This document shows positions 1 through 5,872 of a stretch of DNA of 5,872 nucleotides, piece by piece. The stretch comes from Opitutia bacterium. GTDB taxonomy: Bacteria > Verrucomicrobiota > Verrucomicrobiia > Opitutales > Coraliomargaritaceae. Under the pieces are notes generated by a model. That model was given only the letters and a program-made list of their open reading frames with translations. It was not told where the DNA came from and searched no databases. Numbering within the stretch: the first letter of the stretch is position 1; every line of letters begins with the position of its first letter. The DNA lies in assembly GCA_018663485.1 (NCBI GenBank), contig JABJQI010000094.1, forward strand, positions 1 to 5,872, written 5' to 3'. The translations under genes were made by a program, and so were the position numbers.

Positions 1-2
1 AT

Positions 3-1292
3 GAGAACGGACTTCGGATCAGCAAGGACATCCCTTTCTCAAAACCGCATCGCCATTATTCACATCTGTTGCCGATGTATCCGCTGGCATTGATTACTCC
101 GGAGAATGAGGTCGATGCGAAGATGCTGCGCACAACTCTGGATCACTGGCTCGATGTGACTTGCAATTTGGAGAAGAAGGATAAGGCCATGTCAGTGACC
201 GGCTATACCGCCACGGGGGCCGCCTCGATGTATGCGATGCTTGGCGACCCAGAGCAGGCTTACTTCTACCTCGATTTCTTGATCAAACATAAGAATGTGT
301 CTTCGACTACGATGTATGCAGAAGGCAACCCCGTGATTGAGAGCCCCCTGTCCTTTGCCACGGCTCTGCATGATATGCTGTTGCAAAGTTGGGGCGGGAA
401 GATTCGCGTCTTCACTGGAACGCCTGACCTATGGGCTGACGTCGCGTTCGACCAGCTGCGCACACAGGGGGCATTCCTAGTGAGCGCGAAGCGTCAAGGC
501 GGAGTGACTCAATTTGTGAAATTGCAGAGTCTCATCGGCTCGCCATGCATCGTAAAGACCGACATCGCTCAGCCAAAGGTGACGATTGATGGTCAACTCG
601 CACGTGCTGATCAAGTCAAGCAGATGGAGGCAGGGGTTATCGCGATTGATTTGAAGCAGGGGCAAACTGCGATGTTAACTCCAGTGGAGCTCGAACAGGT
701 GGATCTAAGCATTGAGCCAATCTCAGTGCCAGAGGCTGATTTAAACATCTTCGGTCTCAATGCAAAGTCGGAGGCACGCATCCCCGGGCATAGCTTCTAT
801 TATGCGCAGAAGGGCGGCGGTCAGGCGAGCGTGGTGCCTACGCCAGTTCAGAAGAAGACTGCGAAGCGAGCAGTGCATCCGCTTTCGACGAAGGGCGCGG
901 CTCGATATCTGCGAATCGAGCTTCCCGGTGAAGGTCGTGCGTTATCGATTGCAGAGGTGGAAGTCTTCGCCAATGGCAGGAACGTCGCTCTCAATCAGGC
1001 GGCATCTCAATCATCCACGATCTATGGTGGTGACGCCGCGCGAGCAGTTGATGGCAATACGGATGGCGTGTATAGCAATCAGTCAGTCACCCACACCGAG
1101 GCGTCCTCAGACCCTTGGTGGGAAGTCAATTTAGGTTCTTCGGTTCAAGTTGATGAGATCAAAATATACAATCGGACGGGGGGCAGCTCGTTGCGCTTAC
1201 AGGGGTTCCGTTTACTGCTGTTGGATTCGGACCGAAAAGTCGTATTTAGCGAAGGTGATATTGGAGCTGATTCCATCGTCTCGTTTGAGTGA
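3..1292 (+). CDS. GH95-like glycoside hydrolase with C-terminal F-type lectin/discoidin domain, 5' partial
   Basis: The reading frame is open from the left edge (first full codon at 3) to TGA at 1290-1292, giving 429 visible residues; the true start lies outside the window. The initial visible part carries HRHYSH followed by a proline-ended hydrophobic stretch (residues 16-27), matching the HRHxSHxxxxxP motif of GH95 (alpha-L-fucosidase/galactosidase) catalytic barrels. It is followed by helices of the (alpha/alpha)6 barrel, the MLLQSWGGKIRVF stretch at about 125-137 and the usual C-terminal beta domain (to about 240). A linker (about 270-299) leads to an F5/8C-type domain at 300-429 with DGNTDG, DPWWEVNLG and NRT motifs. 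His364, Arg391 and Arg398 sit where F-type lectins (CBM47) bind fucose. Oddity: the barrel position equivalent to the conserved Asp of QIDGN appears to be Glu113. Family assignment is fairly firm. Substrate is inferred, and cellular location is unknown because the N-terminus is missing. Confidence 0.85.
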   Translation, partial: ENGLRISKDIPFSKPHRHYSHLLPMYPLALITPENEVDAKMLRTTLDHWLDVTCNLEKKDKAMSVTGYTATGAASMYAMLGDPEQAYFYLDFLIKHKNVSSTTMYAEGNPVIESPLSFATALHDMLLQSWGGKIRVFTGTPDLWADVAFDQLRTQGAFLVSAKRQGGVTQFVKLQSLIGSPCIVKTDIAQPKVTIDGQLARADQVKQMEAGVIAIDLKQGQTAMLTPVELEQVDLSIEPISVPEADLNIFGLNAKSEARIPGHSFYYAQKGGGQASVVPTPVQKKTAKRAVHPLSTKGAARYLRIELPGEGRALSIAEVEVFANGRNVALNQAASQSSTIYGGDAARAVDGNTDGVYSNQSVTHTEASSDPWWEVNLGSSVQVDEIKIYNRTGGSSLRLQGFRLLLLDSDRKVVFSEGDIGADSIVSFE

Positions 1293-1367
1293 ATCATTGA
1301 GGTCAGAGATTTAAAGAGAGCAGCGGAAGCTCCCCGTGGGTTCATGTATTAATGGAGGAATGGTCTC

Positions 1368-1395
1368 TTGACTTACCGAGGGTTAATACTAACAT
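1368..1395 (+). promoter_or_regulatory. Candidate sigma70-like promoter for the symporter-GH95 pair
   Basis: TTGACT (1368-1373, five of six matches to the -35 consensus) is followed after 16 bp by TAACAT (1390-1395, four of six matches to the -10 consensus). It would give an untranslated leader of roughly 155 nt containing the palindrome at 1488-1497. Matches of this quality occur by chance, so this is only a candidate. Confidence 0.25.
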
Positions 1396-1487
1396 CCTGC
1401 CATTTATTTTCTCTTGCTTCTTTATTATTTCTGCTCGTCGCTGTTCGTGGTCGTTTTGGGGTGAGCGGCTGCTGATGTCTTTCAAAA

Positions 1488-1497
1488 ACGACGTCGT
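1488..1497. promoter_or_regulatory. Perfect 10-bp palindrome, possible operator
   Basis: ACGACGTCGT is its own reverse complement; symmetry stops at the next base on each side. It lies about 60 bp before the symporter start, where a sugar-responsive repressor such as a LacI-family protein could bind; many LacI-family sites have a central CG. No regulator gene is present in the window and there is no second copy nearby, so function is a guess. Confidence 0.2.
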
Positions 1498-1547
1498 GCG
1501 AGTTTTCGGGCTCGGCGTCATTAACATTTCTATTAACACCATTCACT

Positions 1548-1553
1548 CATAAT
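1548..1553 (+). promoter_or_regulatory. Candidate -10 element placed for a leaderless symporter mRNA
   Basis: CATAAT matches the TATAAT consensus at five of six positions and ends five bases before the symporter ATG, so transcription starting at the usual distance would begin at or next to the start codon. This would fit the lack of a Shine-Dalgarno sequence. The nearest -35-like hexamers (TTAACA at 1521 and 1533) are at poor spacings (21 and 9 bp), which weakens the call. Confidence 0.2.
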
Positions 1554-1558
1554 TCCTT

Positions 1559-3451
1559 ATGCATTCACTTGAATTCCTAGATTACCTTGTAATCGCCGCG
1601 ATCTTGCTCTCGCTGATCGGCGTCGGTCTGTATTTTACTAAAAAGGGGGGCGAGGACATGGATTCGTTCTTCGTCTCAGGGCGCTCGTTACCATGGTATA
1701 TTGGTGGCACCTCGATGATTGCGACGAGTTTTGCGGCCGATACGCCACTGTGGGTGAGTGCGCTGGTGCGTAGTCACGGGGTGCATTACATCTGGCAGTT
1801 TTGGGCACCGTTGATTGGTTCCGTGCTCGCGTTCGTCTATTTCGGGCGCAAGTGGCGTCGTATGGCGTTTGTGACGGACATTGAATTTATGGAAGCCCGC
1901 TACGGGGGTGCACCGGCGAAGGCTTTGCGTGGTTGGTCGGGTGCGTGGGGTGCGATCATTATTTGCCCGCTTATTTCAGCATGGGTGATCAAGGCGATGG
2001 AGACGATTGGTCGTGAGGCCGTGGGGCTTCCGCCTGAGTCTCAAGTCATGGTGACGGTCGCGGTGGTGACAGTGGCGCTATTGATGTGTGGCCTGTCGGG
2101 TTTATTTGGGGTGGTCTATACGGATTTCATTCAGTTCATTTTGGCCACTGTGGGCACGGTATTACTGGCGGTTCTTTCGGTTAAAGCCGTGGGCGGTTTA
2201 GATATGATGGTAGAGAAAGTTCAGGCCTTGTCCGATTGGGGCGGAACTGAGCTCAGCATTGCGCCGAGGATCGGCTCTGGAGAAGGGGAAATGTCGGTGT
2301 GGAATGCGATTGGCTACTTTGGCTTTTTATGGATCGGTGTAGGTCTTTGTGGCGCGTATCAAGCGCAGCGCTTGCTGGCGAGTAAGGATGCGAAGAACGC
2401 GGCGTTTGCACAATTGCTGCACACGGTCGTCTACTATGCATTGATGGCTTGGCCGTGGATATTGGTGGCATTGTGCTCGATGATTTTGATTCCTGATTTA
2501 GGAGGCGTTGCAGATCAGAGTGCTGCATATCCAAGAATGATTGTGATGATCATGCCTGTCGGCCTCAAGGGCTTGCTGGTCGCAGCGCTGTTGGCGGCCT
2601 TTATTTCGACGATTAGCACACTCTTCAATTGGGGCTCATCGTATTTGGTGAATGATATTTATCGCAGGTTTATGAATCCCAATGCGACCGAGAAGAACTA
2701 CGTAACCATCGCACGTGTTGCGACTGTGTTCATGGCGTTTGCTGGCGCAGTCATTTCGATTTGGGCTGAGAGCATGCAAGTGCTCTTAACGTTGGCATTT
2801 GTACTTGGCTCCTCTGGTGTGGTTCCAGGTGTGTTGCGTTGGCTCTGGTGGCGCACGACTGGTAAGGGTGAATTATGTGCCTTGGCTGTGAGTTGGGTGA
2901 TGACCATTTTATTAATTATAGTGAATGCGTTCGACAATGCGTGGACAGACTCACTGTTTGGAACTGGGCTGGCTGACCCTGTTACGGGCGAAGTATTACA
3001 TCACCTGAGTAATGATCCCGACTTAGTCGGTGCTCGTATGTTGATTATGGTGCTGGCTTCGGGTATCGCTTGTATCGTGGGGTCTCTTTTGACTAAAGCG
3101 GAGGATATGGATCACTTGAAAGCCTTTGCGGCGCGCGCGCGTCCGTTTGCTTTGGGTTGGAAGCCAGTGATCAGTCAAATGACTGTCGTTTATGTCGAAG
3201 AAGAACCGCTTGGTCGCACTCTGTGCTCTTGGTTTATTGGCCTAGTCACATTGCTTTCAGGCTTATTTGGTGTGGGTAAATTGCTCCTCGGTCCACGTGA
3301 TTTGGGGCTTGGATTGATGGTGGTCGCTGTGCTGGGAACGATTTGGACGATTCGTCGTATCCGTCAGGACTGTGCCAACGATGTCGAACAGCCGGACTTT
3401 CTTGAAGAAATTGAACAATTGGATGCAGAGCAAAAAGAGATTGAGTCATAG
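1559..3451 (+). CDS. Sodium:solute symporter (SSS/SLC5 family), probable sugar transporter
   Basis: Complete 630-residue inner-membrane protein, about 13-15 membrane segments (roughly 7-26, 45-68, 78-97, 127-147, 163-187, 188-208, 247-268, 287-310, 331-358, 382-402, 406-425, 436-456, 492-511, 555-575, 582-599). It starts with the typical SSS pattern: a first helix from LDYLVIAAILL, then the FFVSGRSLPWYIGGTSMIATS stretch leading into helix two. Residues 346-367 (AAFISTIST...NDIY) match the family's sodium-site helix; Ala347, Ser350 and Thr351 align with Ala361, Ser364 and Ser365 of the Na2 site of Vibrio SGLT, and Ala60 with its Ala62. It therefore should couple Na+ entry to solute uptake. Size is closer to sugar-type SLC5 proteins than to PutP (about 500), with an acidic cytoplasmic tail (about 609-630). 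The start is fixed on its upstream side by an in-frame TAA at 1550-1552; there is no Shine-Dalgarno sequence. Neighbouring GH95 genes suggest L-fucose, L-galactose or a small glycoside as substrate; this is inference. Confidence 0.93.
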   Translation: MHSLEFLDYLVIAAILLSLIGVGLYFTKKGGEDMDSFFVSGRSLPWYIGGTSMIATSFAADTPLWVSALVRSHGVHYIWQFWAPLIGSVLAFVYFGRKWRRMAFVTDIEFMEARYGGAPAKALRGWSGAWGAIIICPLISAWVIKAMETIGREAVGLPPESQVMVTVAVVTVALLMCGLSGLFGVVYTDFIQFILATVGTVLLAVLSVKAVGGLDMMVEKVQALSDWGGTELSIAPRIGSGEGEMSVWNAIGYFGFLWIGVGLCGAYQAQRLLASKDAKNAAFAQLLHTVVYYALMAWPWILVALCSMILIPDLGGVADQSAAYPRMIVMIMPVGLKGLLVAALLAAFISTISTLFNWGSSYLVNDIYRRFMNPNATEKNYVTIARVATVFMAFAGAVISIWAESMQVLLTLAFVLGSSGVVPGVLRWLWWRTTGKGELCALAVSWVMTILLIIVNAFDNAWTDSLFGTGLADPVTGEVLHHLSNDPDLVGARMLIMVLASGIACIVGSLLTKAEDMDHLKAFAARARPFALGWKPVISQMTVVYVEEEPLGRTLCSWFIGLVTLLSGLFGVGKLLLGPRDLGLGLMVVAVLGTIWTIRRIRQDCANDVEQPDFLEEIEQLDAEQKEIES

Positions 3452-3484
3452 CGATCACGATTACTGTCAGCGAATTAATTACAG
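3452..3484 (+). promoter_or_regulatory. Short symporter-GH95 spacer with AT-rich initiation region
   Basis: This 33-bp spacer contains no stem followed by a T-run and no purine-rich Shine-Dalgarno sequence. The palindromic AATTAATT (3473-3480) lies just before the start codon, giving an AT-rich, weakly structured initiation region. Translation of the GH95 gene therefore probably depends on low structure, on coupling to the symporter, or on both. Confidence 0.35.
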
Positions 3485-5872
3485 ATGAACGTAGAAGAAT
3501 ATCTAAACGAATGGCCGCAACGGCAGTCACTCCTGGAAATGTCGCAACCCGCGGGTTGGTGGCGCGATGGCTTTCCGCTCGGAAATGGCAGCTTAGGCGC
3601 GATGCCGTATGGCCGCATATGCGAAGAGCGCATTCTCATCAACCACGAGCGCTTGTGGTATGAAGGCGTGGTGCCGGAGTTGCCGGATTTGTCCGAATTA
3701 TTACAAGAAAGTCGTCAATTGATCGCGCAAGGCGATTTTCTCGCCGCCAACGAACTGTATCATGATGCGTTAAAATCGACAGGCAAGGAAGGTAAGTGCG
3801 CGGTCTACCATCCAGCAGCGGATCTCTGCCTACGCAGCACTTCGGAATGGCGCTTTAAAAATTACCGCCGCTATCTCGACATGGCTGCGGGCGAGACCTT
3901 GACGCGCTGGGAGTGGGAGGATATGCCACAATTGCGCCGTAGTTTCGTATCGCGTGCGGATGACTGCATCGTGGTGGAGCAACTCGGCAGTAATTTTGCT
4001 GAGCAGGAGTGGGTGGTCAACTTGGAGCTACATGACTTGATCGACGCGATCTACAAGGAGGGCCAACGCTTCCAACCGCCGATCGATTTTACCGCTAGTG
4101 CGGATGGTGAGTGGTTGATCGGTATCGGCCGCTACACTGATCCGAATTATAAGGGTGCGCAATATGGTGTCGTGGCTCGGGTGATGACTTCAGATGGAGC
4201 CAGCGTTGAGCCGAACGAGTCGGGCGAGGGCCTGATCGTTCAGAATGCGGAGCGCCTGCTGCTGATCGCTAAGGTTTTTATTTACGAGCCGAGCGACACT
4301 GCGGTGGACCGCTTGAAAGACGAGCTGCGCTTGTTTGAGTCTGATTATTCGACTCTGTTGCAGCGCCATGAAGCCAAGCACCGCTTACAGTTCGATGCCT
4401 GCCATGTTGAATTTTTGGATTGTGCGGATAATCATACGACCAACGAAATTCTATTGGAGAAATCGTACAACGGCACCATGCCGGTGGCGATGCTTCAAAA
4501 GATGACGGCCTATGGGCGTTATCTCCTAGTGGGCAGTTCGAACCACAGTTCAGTGCCGTCTAACTTGCAGGGCATTTGGAATGGCGATTATGCGCCACCT
4601 TGGGATTGTTTCTTCATGATCAACGAAAATCTGTTGATGAATTATTGGCAGGCCTTACCTGGTGGCATGAGCGAGAAAGTACTCGGGGTGTTTAATTTCT
4701 ACGAGTCACATCTAGAGGAATACCGTGAAAATGCGCGCAAGTTATTCGGCTGCCGCGGTATGTTTATTCCGGCGTTGACCTCACCTGAGACAGGACTGTC
4801 CTCCCATGCCGGCTCATGGATTGTAAATTGGATTTCGGGAGCTGGTTGGCTGTGTCAGCTCTTTTACGACTACTACCTGTTTACCAACGATAAAGTATTT
4901 CTGCGGGACCACCTTTTGCCGTTCATGCGCGATGTAGCGCTCTTCTACGAAGACTACTTTAGCTATGATACTGCCGGCAAGGTCGTGATTTCGCCATCGA
5001 CTTCACCAGAAAATTGGCCTAACGAGTTTTGCGATATTGAGTCGTCGAGTTCGATGCATCCTCGCTTGACGGTGAACGCGACTATGGATGTCGCTGTGGC
5101 TCGCGAGTTGCTGGGGAATTTGCTTCGCAGCTCACGTGAATTTGATTTATATGGTGAATGCTATGAGCAGTGGGAGTGTATGCTTGAAGGCTTGCCAGCG
5201 TATGAGGTGAATGAAGATGGGGCGGTTCGCGAATGGCTCGATCACCGGTTCTCGGACAATTACGAGCACCGCCACTTGTCGCATATCTATCCAGTTTTTC
5301 CCGGCTTCGAAATTTCCAGAGAAGCGGAACCGATGCTGTTTGAGGCCTTTCAACATGCGGTCGATAAACGCGGCACGGTTGGTTTGAAGGATCAGACTGG
5401 TTGGTCACTGGCACACATGGCTAACATTCGTGCGCGTATGGGGGATGGAGCGCAGGCTTTTGAGTGCCTTGAAACTCTGATGCAAACTTGTGTGGGCAAA
5501 AACTTTTTCACTTATCACAATGACTATCGCGGATCCGGCATGACGATGGGTTGGTCCTTTGGGCATTCGACGCCTTTCCAAATCGATGCTAATATGGGCC
5601 TGACTTCAGCCGTGTACGAAATGCTGGTGCAGTCTCGACCTGGCCTGATAAAGCTGCTGCCGGCGGTGCCTGAACAACTGAGTTCGGGGAAGATTACCGG
5701 GATACGCACACGTGCGAGTGTTAAAGTTGATATGGAGTGGCGATTGGATCCCTTTGAAGTGAAAGTTAACTTTCTCTCTGCGCGGGATCAAACGATTCGG
5801 GTGAAGTTGCCAAGGCAGTCCTCTGCCACAGGCACGGAGGGCGATGACGCATCACAGACGAAGTGGATCACA
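3485..5872 (+). CDS. GH95-family alpha-L-fucosidase/alpha-L-galactosidase-like enzyme, 3' partial
   Basis: The frame is open from ATG at 3485 to the window edge: 796 residues without a stop. As GH95 proteins are usually about 750-850 residues, little is probably missing. Domain order fits the family: N-terminal beta-sandwich beginning with FPLGNGSLGAM (30-40) and INHERLW (52-58), a linker, the (alpha/alpha)6 barrel from about 330 with LQGIWN (361-366) and NENLLMNYW (380-388), SPSTSPENW (503-511), EHRHLSHIYP (594-603), PFQIDANMG (697-705), then a C-terminal beta domain. Asn380, Asn382, Glu509 and Asp701 align with the catalytic Asn421, Asn423, Glu566 and Asp766 of Bifidobacterium AfcA, so it should be an active inverting enzyme. 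Met378 occupies the place of AfcA His419, so the exact sugar is uncertain. There is no signal peptide, so it is predicted to be cytoplasmic. It lies 33 bp after the symporter with no terminator between, suggesting an operon. An in-frame TAA at 3476-3478 excludes a longer N-terminus. Met19 is a possible but less likely alternative start. Confidence 0.93.
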   Translation, partial: MNVEEYLNEWPQRQSLLEMSQPAGWWRDGFPLGNGSLGAMPYGRICEERILINHERLWYEGVVPELPDLSELLQESRQLIAQGDFLAANELYHDALKSTGKEGKCAVYHPAADLCLRSTSEWRFKNYRRYLDMAAGETLTRWEWEDMPQLRRSFVSRADDCIVVEQLGSNFAEQEWVVNLELHDLIDAIYKEGQRFQPPIDFTASADGEWLIGIGRYTDPNYKGAQYGVVARVMTSDGASVEPNESGEGLIVQNAERLLLIAKVFIYEPSDTAVDRLKDELRLFESDYSTLLQRHEAKHRLQFDACHVEFLDCADNHTTNEILLEKSYNGTMPVAMLQKMTAYGRYLLVGSSNHSSVPSNLQGIWNGDYAPPWDCFFMINENLLMNYWQALPGGMSEKVLGVFNFYESHLEEYRENARKLFGCRGMFIPALTSPETGLSSHAGSWIVNWISGAGWLCQLFYDYYLFTNDKVFLRDHLLPFMRDVALFYEDYFSYDTAGKVVISPSTSPENWPNEFCDIESSSSMHPRLTVNATMDVAVARELLGNLLRSSREFDLYGECYEQWECMLEGLPAYEVNEDGAVREWLDHRFSDNYEHRHLSHIYPVFPGFEISREAEPMLFEAFQHAVDKRGTVGLKDQTGWSLAHMANIRARMGDGAQAFECLETLMQTCVGKNFFTYHNDYRGSGMTMGWSFGHSTPFQIDANMGLTSAVYEMLVQSRPGLIKLLPAVPEQLSSGKITGIRTRASVKVDMEWRLDPFEVKVNFLSARDQTIRVKLPRQSSATGTEGDDASQTKWIT

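Larger units (their letters stand above)
1293..1558. other. Intergenic region upstream of the symporter
   Basis: This 266-bp gap separates the first hydrolase from the symporter and holds no convincing gene. It has a pyrimidine-rich stretch at about 1396-1437, a weak sigma70-like promoter candidate (1368-1395), a perfect 10-bp palindrome (1488-1497) and two TTAACA copies 12 bp apart (1521-1526 and 1533-1538). A short stem GAGC/GCTC (1318-1321 with 1329-1332) lies after the first gene but has no T-run, so it is not called a terminator. Short open frames here (1352-1552 and 1368-1475 on +, 1342-1542 on -) have no recognisable domain; the T-rich composition gives them chance hydrophobic stretches. 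Confidence 0.7.

Noticed and set aside
1..93. ATG at position 1 as a gene start
   Set aside because: Its frame closes after 30 codons at TGA 91-93, while the GH95 HRHxSH motif lies in the frame that opens at position 3.
1318..1332. Stem GAGC/GCTC after the first hydrolase as a terminator
   Set aside because: Only four base pairs with a seven-base loop and no following T-run.
1342..1542. 66-codon open frame on - in the intergenic region
   Set aside because: No family resemblance and low-complexity polar composition; it runs against the direction of all genes here and overlaps the likely promoter region.
1352..1552. 66-codon open frame on + just before the symporter, in the same frame and separated only by TAA and two codons
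   Set aside because: It has no recognisable domain and no ribosome-binding site before its ATG. The symporter already has a typical SSS N-terminus at 1559, so neither a separate gene nor a read-through extension is needed.
2253..2534. 93-codon open frame on - inside the symporter
   Set aside because: Shadow of the symporter coding sequence; the + frame has clear SSS motifs across the whole stretch.
5082..5414. 110-codon open frame on - inside the second GH95 gene, and smaller ones at 5147-5356, 5524-5709 and 5606-5791
   Set aside because: Opposite-strand shadows of a continuous 796-codon frame with conserved GH95 motifs in the same positions.

Overview
The window holds one strand-consistent block of carbohydrate-use genes, all on the + strand: the 3' end of a GH95-like glycoside hydrolase with a C-terminal F-type lectin/discoidin domain (3-1292), a complete sodium:solute symporter (1559-3451), and a GH95-family alpha-L-fucosidase/alpha-L-galactosidase-like enzyme that runs off the right edge (3485-5872). 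No RNA gene, mobile element, CRISPR array or long repeat was seen.

Organism: protein style points to the Planctomycetota-Verrucomicrobiota group, most likely a marine verrucomicrobium of the Opitutae type (relatives of Lentimonas or Coraliomargarita). The reasons are the appended domain built as 'closing strand + F-type lectin', the large SSS symporters next to GH95 enzymes, the moderate GC content, and starts without Shine-Dalgarno sequences. This is an inference from pattern memory; no search was run.

Layout: the first gene ends at 1292. A 266-bp intergenic region follows, with no convincing terminator but with a weak promoter candidate, a 10-bp perfect palindrome and a pyrimidine-rich stretch. 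The symporter and the second GH95 gene are only 33 bp apart and are probably co-transcribed.

How they may work together: both enzymes belong to a fold family acting mostly on alpha-linked L-fucose or L-galactose, and the lectin domain of the first keeps the positions that bind fucose in F-type lectins. The second enzyme has no signal peptide and sits directly behind a transporter. A reasonable model is a fucose- or L-galactose-containing glycan utilisation locus (algal fucoidan-like or other fucosylated material), in which a small product is imported with Na+ and an alpha-L-fucosyl-type linkage is cut in the cytoplasm. The substrate is not proven by the sequence. The most useful details are active-site substitutions in the two GH95-like proteins that may mark unusual specificities.
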